Source: Durusdinium trenchii (lineage: Eukaryota; Sar; Dinophyceae; Suessiales; Symbiodiniaceae). From it: a stretch of 64,000 bases of DNA. Of this stretch, positions 1 to 11,000 are shown piece after piece. The translations under genes were made by a program, and so were the position numbers. How positions within the stretch are numbered: the first letter of the stretch is position 1; each line of letters opens with the position of its first letter. Below the pieces are notes generated by a model. The model was given only the letters and a program-made list of their open reading frames with translations. It was not told where the DNA came from and did not search any database. Location of the stretch: positions 620,670 through 684,669 of the forward strand of contig CAXAMN010003780.1 in assembly GCA_963970005.1 (NCBI GenBank), given 5' to 3'.

Positions 1-90
1 CCTGTCGATTTGGCTGATGAGGCGTTCGTGGCACACAAATGCCGGTTCTTGACCTTGGCGCAGTTTGCCACGTAAGTCGACTTTGCAATC

Positions 91-894
91 TTGCAGAAGA
101 ATCAGCCTCCGCCCGTGATCATCGGCTGGAACGATAAGCAATGCCAGCCGGAAGGCTCGGCCGAGAACATCCTCAAAGATCTTGTGTCCTTCGCCCGATT
201 GAACTGGCCCGATGCTGCAAATGAATTTGGGCACAGCTTGAAGGTGATCGAGGGGACGCACAAGAAGGTCAGTGCGGTGTCTCGCAAGTCGACGGCGAAC
301 CAGAATCTACGATCTGGATTCTTTCCCGTTGACCAGGCCGAGCATAAAGCCAAGAAGGGCAAAGGCAAAGGAAAAGCTCCAGCCTCCGGTTGCTTCGTGT
401 GCGGGGGGCCGCACTACAAGATCGACTGCCCTACCTATCACGAGCAACGCCTCCAGCAGCGGACCCAATTCCGCAAGGGGAAGGGCAAGGGCAAGTCTGA
501 TCGCCCGCGCCCATGGGCGCCAGCCGCACATCAGTGGCGAATGGTGCCGAAGCCCTCGGAGGGAAAGGGTGCAGCCGGAAGCTCTTCTGATGCCGTGGTC
601 GGGCCGCCCGAGCGCACCATTGCCCAGGACATTGCAATGAAGGGCGCAGCCAAGGCCAAAGGCAAGGGCAAGAGCGATATTCAGCCGAAGGGCAAGGGCA
701 AATATGAGCCGCAGAAAGGGCAGTATAAGTCCGAGCCATACAAGGGGCAGGGCAAAGAGAAGGGCAAGGAGAAGGGTAAGGGTAAGCCTGCCCAGGAGCG
801 GGTTTACTACGGCGACCGAGAGTGGTCCGGATCTTGGAGCTTTTCGTGGAAGTGGACAGCCTCCCGGGGATGGTACTGGGAGTGGGATCCATAG
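91..894 (+). CDS. CCHC zinc-knuckle, KGKGK-rich protein (possibly Gag-like remnant)
   Basis: Open frame of 267 codons ending in TAG just before 895. About residues 101-113 form a CCHC zinc knuckle (C-x2-C-x3-H-x4-C, CFVCGGPHYKIDC). It is followed by many KGKGK blocks and an aromatic, tryptophan-rich tail (WSGSWSFSWKWTASRGWYW). Zinc knuckles with long basic Lys-Gly runs occur in dinoflagellate RNA-binding proteins and in the Gag region of their copia-like elements. No protease, integrase or reverse transcriptase reading follows within 2 kb, and no terminal repeats are visible, so the class is unresolved. If it is Gag-derived, it is an old, incomplete element whose 5' side runs off the window. 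The true start is not visible, because the frame begins at a TTG near the window edge. The minus-strand frames over the same bases are compositional shadows. Confidence 0.5.
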   Translation: MQKNQPPPVIIGWNDKQCQPEGSAENILKDLVSFARLNWPDAANEFGHSLKVIEGTHKKVSAVSRKSTANQNLRSGFFPVDQAEHKAKKGKGKGKAPASGCFVCGGPHYKIDCPTYHEQRLQQRTQFRKGKGKGKSDRPRPWAPAAHQWRMVPKPSEGKGAAGSSSDAVVGPPERTIAQDIAMKGAAKAKGKGKSDIQPKGKGKYEPQKGQYKSEPYKGQGKEKGKEKGKGKPAQERVYYGDREWSGSWSFSWKWTASRGWYWEWDP

Positions 895-907
895 ATCCTT
901 TTCGGCC

Positions 908-1203
908 ATTGGAGTGTGTATCTTCCATGCTAGCGGGAACGTTAGCCGGAACGCTTTCTTTCTCATGTTGGCATGTGAAGTATTGGAGTTTCAAGTTCGC
1001 TACGCTAACGGGAACGTTAGCCGTCTTTCATCTTTTGGGCTGACTGTTTCAACAGCGTTGCGAACCGGAAGGTTTGCCGTGTCCATTTTGGCTGGCATGC
1101 CTAGTGCATTCATCTTGTCTATAGTAATTCACGGTGCAAGTCACCTATGGCATCTTGATTGGAGTGGTATTGCTCCCGTGATGCTAGGTGGAAACCTAAG
1201 CCG
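908..1203 (+). other. array of four related GNRA-tetraloop hairpins
   Basis: Four short hairpins with 7-bp stems and the same GGAA loop lie at 929-946, 1004-1021, 1060-1077 and 1183-1201. The stems differ (GCTAGCG/CGTTAGC, GCTAACG/CGTTAGC, GCGAACC/GGTTTGC, GCTAGGT/ACCTA(A)GC) but pairing is kept, so paired positions change together. Each is followed at once by CG, giving GCCG. Three of the four (first, second and fourth) are preceded 21-25 nt upstream by the same octamer ATTGGAGT (908-915, 982-989, 1158-1165). The array starts 13 bp after the zinc-knuckle frame ends. Conserved loop, covarying stems and a fixed upstream box suggest an RNA-level element or a protein-binding repeat. I know no named family that fits. 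Confidence 0.6.
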
Positions 1204-2360
1204 TGTATTTTGTTTTGCAGCATCCCGCTACGAGCGCAAAAGGAGCCGAACCTCACCTGCAACTTTCTCCATTACAACAACGCATTCGTAGGTCATGCAT
1301 ATTGTACATAGCATTGCAGCCTGTCCTAAGGTCTATGATGGCTGCACTTCTGCCTCTTCGGTGCTGCCAGTGACCTGGCGGCGCCGCGGGGGGTATTTTT
1401 CACTGCTTGTACATAGTCATGTCTACTGTACGCGTTATGTTTGGCTCAAGAAAAAGGTGTACTTTGTTGGCTGTTTCCTATTTGAAATAGTTTGGACGCT
1501 TCTCGGATCAGCGAACATCAGGAAACCAATGTTTGCTTTCAGGAGACCTTAACACATAGCACATAGATGTACATAGAGGTCTTAACGGCTTTTCCATGCA
1601 GAGGAAACCAGCGCACTCGCTGGTGTGTGGTCTTAGTGGGAGTCTTTGGCGCCGTGGCATCCGCTTTGGTTTGGACAGCCATTGACCTTTTCAACCCCTT
1701 CCCGGTCCGTGTTCGTGGCGAACCCGTCGCCATTTTCGGAAGGTCCCGGGGCCGGCACATGACGCTTTCAGGTCCAGGCGCAGATCCAAAGGCTGTGAGG
1801 TGACCGAGCACGCCTTGGCGTCACGAGTGCGGTGGACGAGGCACTGCGAACGATGTGACGTGACGTCGACCACCGGCCGTGGGCAATTGCTTCGCGGCAC
1901 CCGCTCGCGCGAACCTCGCGCGAGCTGGGTTTGAGATGACATGATCAGTATGTTTGAGGAAGGGTTGGCCCCCCAAAACATATGTTTCAGCTGCCCCTGC
2001 GTGCATTGATGCTGGGACATGCTTTGGAACAGATCTAGGTGATGGTTTCGGATATTGTTATTTTCAACCCTTGCTTGGGGATGATTGGACCCTCTGACTA
2101 ATATTTTTCAAGTGGGTTGAGAACACCAACCAGAGATGCATTGTGTCCAGGAGAGCTGCAAGATCCCGCACCCCCCCAGTCCTGAGCCAGGTTATGCCAA
2201 AAAAACATCAAAGGCAAAACAACAAGCTGTTTCCAGTACGGATGCAACAGATGCATACAATCGAAGCTGGTGATGTTGTTTAGCTTTGAGACTCTGGTCA
2301 TTCATGCAATATGCAGTCCTTTGGGCTCAAACTTCACACTGTTCTCTTGCTGTCCCTTAG
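1204..2360. other. spacer upstream of arsH
   Basis: No exon is supported here. It holds an 11-nt match to the 3' half of the dinoflagellate spliced leader at 1440-1450, and a GC-rich patch around 1790-1930 with no convincing frame. It ends in a pyrimidine-rich stretch followed by AG at 2359-2360, a good acceptor for leader trans-splicing to arsH. Confidence 0.5.
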
Positions 2361-2364
2361 GCTC

Positions 2365-3685
2365 ATGTCCGGCCTTCCTCATGATGGAGCCGGCTATGAT
2401 GTGCAGCCACTGGAAAATGGCACCGGCGGGTGGCTTGCTCATCGAGGTCAAAAGGAGCTACCAGGAAGCGGACCTGGGCATGACTGGGTCTCGGAGGTTT
2501 TCGCAGATGCCGAGGACAAGCATGGCACCAACTTGCAGGAGGCTGCCAACTTCGAAGCTCCAAGTGCTCAGATGAAACATCCTCCACGCATTTTGGTTCT
2601 CTACGGCTCCTTGAGGCCAAGCAGCTTTTCCCGCAAGTTGGCCTATGAATGTGCTCGCTTGCTGGAAGTCTTGGGCGCCGATGTGCGAACCTTTTCGCCC
2701 CATGGACTTCCGGTACGTGATCCTGCGTTGGAAGAGCATCCCAAGGTCCAGGAGCTTCGAGCCTTGTCCATGTGGTCGGAAGGCCATGTGTGGGTCAGCC
2801 CAGAGATGCATGGCTGTGTGACCGCAGCCTTCAAGAACCAGATTGATTGGCTTCCCTTGAACACTGGCTCGGTCAGGCCTACCCAGGGTCGCACCTGTGT
2901 AGTGCTTCAAGTGAACGGAGGCAGTCAAAGTTTCAATGTGGTTAATGAGTTGCGGCGCTTGGCGCGCTGGATGCGCATGCCTTGCTGCACCAACCAGTCC
3001 TCAGTACCAAAGGCCTGGCAGGAGTTTGATGAGGAGGGAAGGATGAAGGCCGGATTGCATTGAATTGCTCTGTAGTTTATTATTTTTGTAGGGGGGCTGC
3101 TGTCAATTGAATTGCTCCCTTCATCTCTGACCACTGAAGCAAGAGCAACACCGCCACCGGGAGCTCTTGTCTTCGTTTGGTTGAGAATCAGCCATGCAGT
3201 CATATATACCTATTATGTCATGTCTGGGAGTGTTTGGGAGTGTTGCTTTTTAAAACGGATGTGACGGATGTGAAATCACGGAACGCCGCAGGAGTCCGAT
3301 TTCCGAGATCGCGTCGTGGACGTCATGGAGGAGTACTTCAAATTCACCCTCATCATGCGTGACGCCTGGGCATTGTTCAGCCTTTTGTGGTGGAAATCCC
3401 ATGAAATCGCGGAAGAGAGGAGCGTGCTTCCAAGATCACAGGCTTATGAGAAAGACCAGCACTGCACCCTCATGCCAACAAAGCTCACTCACAATGGTTC
3501 CCTTTCTTTTTGCGTAGAATTTCGCATCCTATTCATGTCTCCTTCCAGGTCCCGTGGGTTCTCCCACGCGTGCCTCCAAGGAACACGCAGACTTTTTGAA
3601 CAGTCGCTTCTCCGAGCGGAAGGAGGTCGCCTTGAAGGGCCGCCTGCTGACCCAGGCTGAGAAGGAGGCGGCCAAGAAAGCATGA
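2365..3685 (+). CDS. arsH: ArsH-type NADPH-dependent FMN reductase (organoarsenical oxidase)
   Basis: Three exons, 2365-3048, 3292-3363 and 3581-3685, give 286 residues. ArsH is a flavoprotein that oxidises toxic trivalent methyl- and aryl-arsenicals with NADPH. Family motifs are clear: [13 protein letters not shown] with the FMN-phosphate loop, [51 protein letters not shown] and the C-terminal RFSERKE. The first ~75 residues are an extension not seen in bacterial ArsH. Both introns (3049-3291 and 3364-3580) start with GC and end with AG followed by G. Both junctions are phase 0, and joining them restores the family spacing (GRMK to DRVVDVMEE). The first ATG lies 4 nt after a pyrimidine tract and AG (2359-2360), as expected for a spliced-leader acceptor. 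The gene looks intact. Bacterial-type ArsH in an alga may reflect old gene transfer; that part is inference. Confidence 0.92.
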
Positions 3686-4432
3686 GAATCCCTGGCGTCA
3701 CGCCCCATGCTGAATGCATTGAACTTTTCCAAACTCGGCTTGCGTTGGAGACGCAAGCGGCGGTGAAACCCGTTTTTGGTTTCACGCACGCAGAGTCAAA
3801 GGTCCGGAATGGGCGCAACCTTTGGCTTTTAAAGGTGTCGCTTGCGATTGCCAGTGACAAGCCCCTTTTGGTAAAGAAGCAAATTGAGCCAACGCCAGCG
3901 ATCCAATACTTGAAAGCTGCAAGCTGCTTGCTCAAAGGAGCCAGGTTTGGCTCAGACGCTCAACTTAGGTAATGCTGCCTAACAACAAGGTCACGGCCAA
4001 GACGTGACGCGGTTGGGTGGTTGGAAGAAACTCCGAGTGCCTGATGGATGGCACCAGCGACATTTTTTGAGATCATGAATGCAAGTGTGTCAACTTAAAG
4101 AGAAACAGTACCATTGTGCAATAGTCAATAGTTGTGGAGGCGCTGTGTTAGCTACCCAAAAGCCAATTGGGAAGTTGCCTCACCATGCCGATCCATGTTA
4201 CATGTCCATGTCTCACATTTTGCTGTTGGTGCATTTCACCAGCCGCGTCAGAGCCCGTTTGTGTCATCGCACGCGTTGCGAGACCGGCAGGTATAGCGCT
4301 CACGTGCGACCAGAAGCGACGTGATTGATTGAACATCAGTTCTTACATGTTCAGTGCTTCATGTCACGCTGGTCAGGGAAAGCTCCTAACAAGACGTTTG
4401 ATCGATGTGACGGATTGAGACATATTTACTCT
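3686..4432. other. arsH 3' region and spacer
   Basis: No further gene is supported. A 96-codon open stretch runs through 3682-3972, but it has no splice context and unremarkable codon use; it probably includes the arsH 3' UTR. Confidence 0.4.
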
Positions 4433-4521
4433 CCCTAGGCCTCCAAGTACTTCTGAGAAGGTGTTTGGGGTGGGTTTGGAGGGTCCAAATACCTTCTGAG
4501 GAGGTACTTGGAGGTGTAGGG
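4433..4521. repeat. foldback (MITE-like) element, copy 1
   Basis: An 89-bp element with imperfect inverted ends: CCCTAGGCCTCCAAGTAC at the left and GTACTTGGAGGTGTAGGG at the right. Inner arms carry CTTCTGAGAAGG and CCTTCTGAGGAGG, and the core contains GGTGTTTGGGGTGGG. The same layout recurs at 25892-25995, 28990-29071 and 30340-30435, with a compact version at 21181-21238. No coding capacity, so it would be a non-autonomous foldback element. Confidence 0.75.
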
Positions 4522-4666
4522 TCTTTCGACACAGGATTCGTGTGCAGGTCATCAATTCAGCTGCATCGAGCCGTTCATTCAGGCGAAGTGTTCAAGCATT
4601 TCAGTTGAGCCCAATGAAATCCCATACCAGGTCAAGATGTCATATCAACAACGTCTCGAATCCAAC

Positions 4667-4677
4667 TTTGGCTCAAG
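4667..4677 (+). other. spliced-leader-like 11-mer
   Basis: TTTGGCTCAAG equals the last 11 bases of the known dinoflagellate spliced leader (which ends ATTTTGGCTCAAG). Also found at 1440-1450 and 30200-30210. It may be a relic of reinserted trans-spliced mRNA, but 11 bases alone is weak evidence at this copy. Confidence 0.35.
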
Positions 4678-4897
4678 TATGTTCACTTGTTCACTTTCCT
4701 TCCATTTCCTTCCCGATTCTGAAACATCTCCGGCAGCAATCATATCTTTTATTTAGCTGCCGATATCATAATATGAACTTTAAAATAAATGGATCAACGC
4801 TTCCCACTTCCCTTGGGAGCCTTGGCGCCATGATGCCCGCCATGGGGCCGACGTTCCCGCGCGCGGTTCCGCGCCTGCGCCTGGCCGGGGCGAAGAG

Positions 4898-5990
4898 GTG
4901 GACGAGGTGGACGGCGTGTGCTCGCGGAACCGCGCTGGCATCGGGCGTGTGACCTGGATGGCCAACGGAGGGGATGTGTGGGGTAGATGGGGCTACTGTG
5001 GGGTGTGTCCTGGGGTGTGCTTTCTGAAATGTGCTTCCTCATCATTACTTATATAGTTGATTTGCAGGTATTTGGAAGATGTTTTTGGTGCTTTGCAGGC
5101 ACCGTCTCGACCATTTCTCCACCTTAGCTATGCTCAGCTTGCTTATTCGCGGGAAGACCGTAGAAGCAAGGTAGGTATACATGTGTGACTGTTTGACTAT
5201 GTGCGACAATGTGAAGCATATGTATATATATATATACACACTATTTCACATTTCCTAATCATGTGGGGGCCTTTCCAAAATCTTCTCCTCAATGGGGGCA
5301 AAGGTAAGGCGTGTCAATCTTAGCAGCAGCCTCACCATCTTGGGACGATGACCCTCAAGGCTTATCTAGTTGTGTTACTCGTCAACATCAGTGAGATGAT
5401 GTGGAAAACTGAGCTTAGCCAACTGAATCTGTGCGGTGCATCCGCTTCCCCCCAGGTGCCTCTCTCTTCATCCACTTCGACCTGCAGGCCGCTGCTTCCT
5501 CCGCTCGCGCGTGGCTCGGTGCGCGGCGAGGAAGACGGCGGTGCTCATGGACGGGGACGGCCAGGGGGTCCGCGAGTTCCGGGCAGCCTGGAAGGCCGAG
5601 ATGGGAGAGGAAGAGGAGTGAAGCGAGTGAAAGACGGGAGCTAACATATTATATCAATATCATTGTATTGATGTTAAAACTAGATAAATTCTATATCTAT
5701 ATATATGGTAATGTGTAGCTATACATGATATAGAATTTGTTGTAGCTATACACGATAATGTGTCAGTGTTATAATTGTTACTCTGAGACTCTGGTGAACA
5801 TGTTCGCGAAGATTTGGCCCAAACAATCTCAAGAGTTCCATGCCTGGCTCCACGTAGCCCTGAGGCCTTGGCAGAGCGTTTGGAGCTCGTGTACCTTGGG
5901 GTCTTCGCGGCTGAAGAGCGGCGCCTCGGAGTGTCCACGTCTCATGGGGAGTCGTGTTGGGACCAGGACCGGGACAACTGGGAGGACTGA
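4898..5990 (+). CDS. unknown gene A (3' exons)
   Basis: A phase-consistent chain of exons: about 4898-4977, 5099-5170, 5456-5594 and 5865-5990 with stop TGA at 5988. Donors are GT (4978), GT (5171) and GC (5595). Acceptors are CAG or GAG followed by G, the one at 5455 after a clear CT-rich tract. Joined peptides read smoothly (RKTAVLMDGDGQGVREF, then AAWKALAERLELVYLGVF, ending DQDRDNWED). GC3 is high in the longer exons. I recognise no domain. The first exon may start upstream: the GC-rich stretch 4815-4897 is open in the same frame, although a rival frame has even higher GC3. The 5' end is not found. Confidence 0.5.
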
Positions 5991-8068
5991 AGGACGGGTC
6001 CGCAGTTGATGGGAGGTGGACAGTGTCCAGATCTGAGTCATGGCTAGCTGGGTTTAGCTTTCCGAGCTCTTTTCTCACTTTGTTTCTAGGAGGGACCTAA
6101 ATTAGACCTACAAATGTCATTGAATGAATCTCGCCTGATTGGGAGGATGCCCCGCCGAGCCCCTCTGAACATGAAGTTAATCTATACAGAATGTTGCCCA
6201 TAACCACTAATTAAAGGATTATCGCTTGTATTTTTGAGCCTTTGCTAACCATCAACATCACCATCATCTTATATGTCACTGTTACTGACCGTAACCGTTA
6301 CGGGTATTTGGATATACCCAAAGTTTGATTTGATGTGGCATGAGTTGTGAGGTCGATGCAGCTTCGGGAATGGGAGCAACGTTGCGTAAGGGGAAAACGG
6401 AAAACTGCCTAATTGTTGTGGAGGAAATTATTGGCAAATTATTTGCAAATAAAATGGATGCCCCAGCAACAAAGACAGGAAGAACATGGTTTGCAGGAGA
6501 TCCGTTTTCCATCTCTCACATGTTTGCCCGGATTCTCAGACTCACGGCCACAGGTTTGTTTAGGCGTTTTTTTTGTTCTCCGCATTTTTGTCGCATGTCC
6601 CGACCATGTCCATGGCCTTTTGGACTGGCTTCTTCGAGACTGGTCCAGAGACCAGAGGCTGCGGCGCCCTGATTGGCAACAGTTCTTGCGCGAGTCTGGA
6701 GCTGAGCCTGTTGCGGTGCCACCGGGTCCGCGGCGCCCCACCGGGACCCGGTCCGCGCCGTTTGGCACGGCGATGGGCTCTGCGGCGGTGCGGTGGACGC
6801 TGGGACGTGACGGAAGGGATCAGCTGGACGTTCGCGCTACGCGCGAGAAGGGTCGGGGTGTGTAAATGTAAGAGAAAGACCCCCAACCAATGGGCCTTAA
6901 ATAGTTCTAAATAGTCGTATTTCCCTTTGAAGGTTGTGCAGGGTTCCCTATTTTAATCTATATATAAATATATTGGTCGCATGCATTGAGGAGATTCAGA
7001 CCCATTAAAGCTTATGAAACCCATGAGTTGCCATCCATGATGCAATACCAGACCGCCCCACCTTGCACATTTTTGAGAGCCGTGTTACATAAATAAATGC
7101 TCAGTCGCATATGCACAACCGCAGTTGAGATCACGGTTTCTAATCTGCACGCAGAGGTTTTGAAAAACACCTAGCTATATACTGGCATCGTTCATGACAG
7201 AACTCCGGGAGGAAGGCAAAGGGTCCCAACATACAGTACACTAGTACACCTTGCTTATATAGTTACAGTAGTTGATTGAAGCTGCGAGCAGCTATTTGGC
7301 TTTTGGCAGGCGAGGTGTGTTCACGCTTGATCAATGTTACGCCCCCCCGTCCTCGACGCGGAGGTCTAAGTCTACCTATGTTGCCTTGATGCCCTCAGAG
7401 CGTGCGGGACGACCAGAAAGCCCCCACGATGCCAATATGGACGTGGATTTTGTGGAGTTGGCCACTTGGACCGTTGCAGTCGGCTGCACCTTCGCCTCTA
7501 GATCCAGGAACCCCCTTTCAGGTGTTCCAGGCTGGTGACGGTGACCCAAAAATGGACTAGGTCGACCGGACACCAACCGTACGGTCGACGATGACTGGAG
7601 TACTGTAGATAGATGTGAGCAATCTCAACCTCAATGATTTGCATGGACCCCCACCCTTCATGTCAAGCGAAGACAGGAAGGAGCAGTTGCGTGTGCCCAT
7701 CTCACCACGGACATCAACCGAACCAGAAGTTCCACTGATTTTGAGACCCGTGTGGCATCCAGTAAGTGGACCACGGGCCACCCTACCCTACTGTTTGTTC
7801 CAAATCCATCACGGCATGGAGCTGGTAGCAGCATCATATAGCATCTGCGAATAACTAAGGACAGCCACAAATTAGGATGAGTGTTCCCCAAAAAAACAAC
7901 CGGTGTGCAACATAGGGGTCTCCCTCCACAGACTTATCCTTGGAAGAAGGAACATAGACTAGAACCCACTTGCACAGGTTGAGGATTCTATTTCTAGTAT
8001 GTTTGCCTTACGCTGAGCAGAGGGTAGCCATTGCATGTGATGCATGCGCGAAACGACAAAGACTGCAG
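5991..8068. other. spacer with weak exon candidates
   Basis: Two weak coding candidates lie here. GC-rich DNA at 6650-6860 has two competing frames on the + strand and no clear partner exon. The stretch 7615-7762 ends in a textbook donor (CCA then GTAAGTGG), but its codon use is ordinary. About 6960-7300 is AT-rich with nothing recognisable. I would not call a gene from these alone. Confidence 0.3.
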
Positions 8069-11000
8069 GTCCAGTGGCTCCTCGGAACCGACGCGGAGGT
8101 CCTCGCGGTCGCTGGCAGGGCGAATTTGGGGGGAGCTGAACCAGGGGGGTTCACAGCCAGATGTCATACCCCAACAAATCCATGCATGGAATATGTTCCT
8201 ATACATTGACCCTTAAAAACATCTCAAAAACGCATCAAGGTAGGCAAATAGTCCATAACTTCGATTGGAAGATTGAAAAGGACATGTCTTAAGACGTGTC
8301 AACCAAGAGGTGAGCTATGTTTGTCAAGCTATTGTTGCAGCGCCACATCATGCGCATGGCGCATGGTTCAATTGAAAAGGGGTGTTCATCCCCATGTAAC
8401 TCATGTATGTCCCTTGGGGAACAGAATTTGGATTGGGTATTGAGTGGACATGTTGAAAAAGCCGAGTTCCTATAATGTAGTGAGCTTTGGGAGTCCAAGG
8501 TGGCTGAACATGGGAACCTAGCCGACCCAGCTTACTGCTTTTGGGTTCGCAGCTTCAGCAGGGCTTTTGGCTCGTGGTGTCTTTCAGCCAGACCCTTTTG
8601 CCTTTGTTGCGCTATCTTCGTTGGCCATGGGAGGTTTTCCATTTCAGGTACAAACATACAAACAAACAACGCCCCCCTCAAAAAAGCACACACACACACA
8701 TATATATATATATATTAATGTAATATATAAACAATCCAGGATGGTCATGATCGTCCAGGACCTTCAACTTGACCTCCAAATGGAGTCTCAGAGAGTGGCC
8801 TCTCTCTCGGGACTAGGTGACTAAGTGACTGCTGGGGATCTCAAGTTCGGTCACAACTTGAAGGTCCTTAGTTTTTGGCTTTGTGTTGTACCACAGACAC
8901 TCCATGGGACTGCCATATATGCCTACATTGACCCCCAAAACCACCCCAATGTAGGCATATATGATGGCAGTCCCATGGAGTGTTTGGGTATGGTCTCCCG
9001 TTTGGGTTGAAGACTTGAAATATTACTACACCCAGCCAACTCGCTAATGCAGCTGCGGAGCTACGGCCTGTAGGATCAACCCCTGGGCGTGTATCTCCAT
9101 TTGTGGGGATTATGCAGCACCTCTATAAAATTGTTTCATGTGTTTCTTGTTTTTGTTGCCTTTTTTTGTTCTCTTCGATTCTGAACTTCCTCTATCCCTC
9201 AGTCAGCCTATTCATTAGCCAATGTCTTCTCACACGCTCCCAAACGATTCAAACACCATAAAACATCTTAAAACGTGTTGCTCACGCTGGCTCATTGTTG
9301 GCTGATGCCTTTGGCAGTTGCCCATTCAGAAGAACCTCACTGCACCCAGAGCACTAGTGGTCCCCCGAAACCCACCCGAATCCTAAAACCATTGCCAGAG
9401 TATCCCCTTATAAATCGTCATACCTCCACACATGTGTTCATCCTCAAACGGGAATCCCACACAGCACCTCACCCAACCCCCGCAATGAATTCGTCCCATC
9501 CATCCTCCAAGAGAAAATGCATGTTGCCACCTGAAATCCTCGTGATTCCAATTGAAATCCTTTTGGTTCCTTTGAATCGCTTGGAATTTGCAGTTGTTTT
9601 TGTTTGGGCTAAGTTTGAATCGCTGCATAGAATTGCCTGGGTCTGTTGATTTGCTTTGGGTCCCGGAGTGGGGTGGAACATGCTTGTTTGTACACTGGTG
9701 GCTTCCTTGGCCGAACATCATCATTGGAACATCAAGCAAGGATGGGAGAACCCAACCTCGGACTGTAACCTTTTCTCATCAAGAGTATGTTGGGCTATCT
9801 CACCAGTTAACCCCTCATGATCCCCAATCCGCAAAAATACCAGCATAATCATATCCTATTCTTCCCTACCCAAAGGCTCATTGGACCCTCATAGCCAGGG
9901 TTTTGACCCTCACAGCCAGGGTTTTGGACCTGCGGGTGCTGAAACTTTGCCCATCAACCACATGTGTTGCTTTCTTGGGCTCCAAGGTCTTGTTAGAAGG
10001 CCCTGCCTTCCGCTGTCCCGAGTCCGTGGGCCTCTCAAAGCAGTTCGCCCGCTTGGGCGCGGAGGTCTTTTGGGTTGAGGTGCCTTTTCTATCCTTTTCT
10101 CGATCCTTTCAAATTGGAGCATGGCTATGGAAGTGAGTTAGATTTGCAATTGGGAGAATCGTTGGTTCTTCTCCGGAGCTTGAACTCAATTGAGATGAAC
10201 TTAGACTTGGAAGATTTTGGAAGACTAGAGCATGGGGGTGAGTGCTTTTGGTTGCTCTTTGTGGGCATACATGGAGAAAAGTAAGGGGCCTGTCAGGGTG
10301 TTTAGTGGCTTCTTGTTCCGGCCTCTAGGGCGTGGGTGCCGCCAGTAAGAGTCGGTCAAGAATGATCACTATTTTTTTGAACAAGGCCTTTTTAACATTT
10401 ACTAACAATCATCATGAATCATCCACTGTTGCTCATAGATAAGACGTATACCCAAGACACATCCAGGATCATCCAGTTCCCAGGAACCCGACCGACAGGT
10501 GAAATGGTTCGGCTTCCGCTCGCCGCTGATGCGCGCGGTGCTGGAGCCGCCACAACCGGCGAGCGCCGGAGTCGGTGGCTTCGTGGAGTCCATCCCTGAG
10601 GAGATGTGGAGTCGCTGGAGTGGCAATGTGAACTGCATAACTTAAATAACTTACAACATCTAACGCATCCCCACATCCCGCAGAATGGTTTTACATCTCC
10701 CTTTGGACGGGTAGTCATGATGTTTGATTCATCAGCAGTTCAGGGCTCTTCTGCGGCTCAGAGCGGCTCAATGGATCTCACCCACCTTTCTTGGCGTCAG
10801 AGCGTCTTCCACATTTCTAGAGCTCACCCACCAAGAGAGGTTGAGAGAAGCCCTGTAAATCGCCCATCCCATATGTACCATTATGTACCACATACAGGGG
10901 TCCTAGTTCTGGTCTCTCAACCTCTCAACTGGCACATTTGATAAGCGGATATCATACATCACATTGGTCACCCTCCTCGCTGGACCAATCGGTCCACGCT

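Noticed and set aside
307-994. Long minus-strand frames over the zinc-knuckle gene (219 and 187 codons)
   Set aside because: Shadows of the AAG/GGC-rich + strand composition.
3682-3972. 96-codon frame after arsH
   Set aside because: No start, splice or codon-use support; treated as 3' UTR and spacer.
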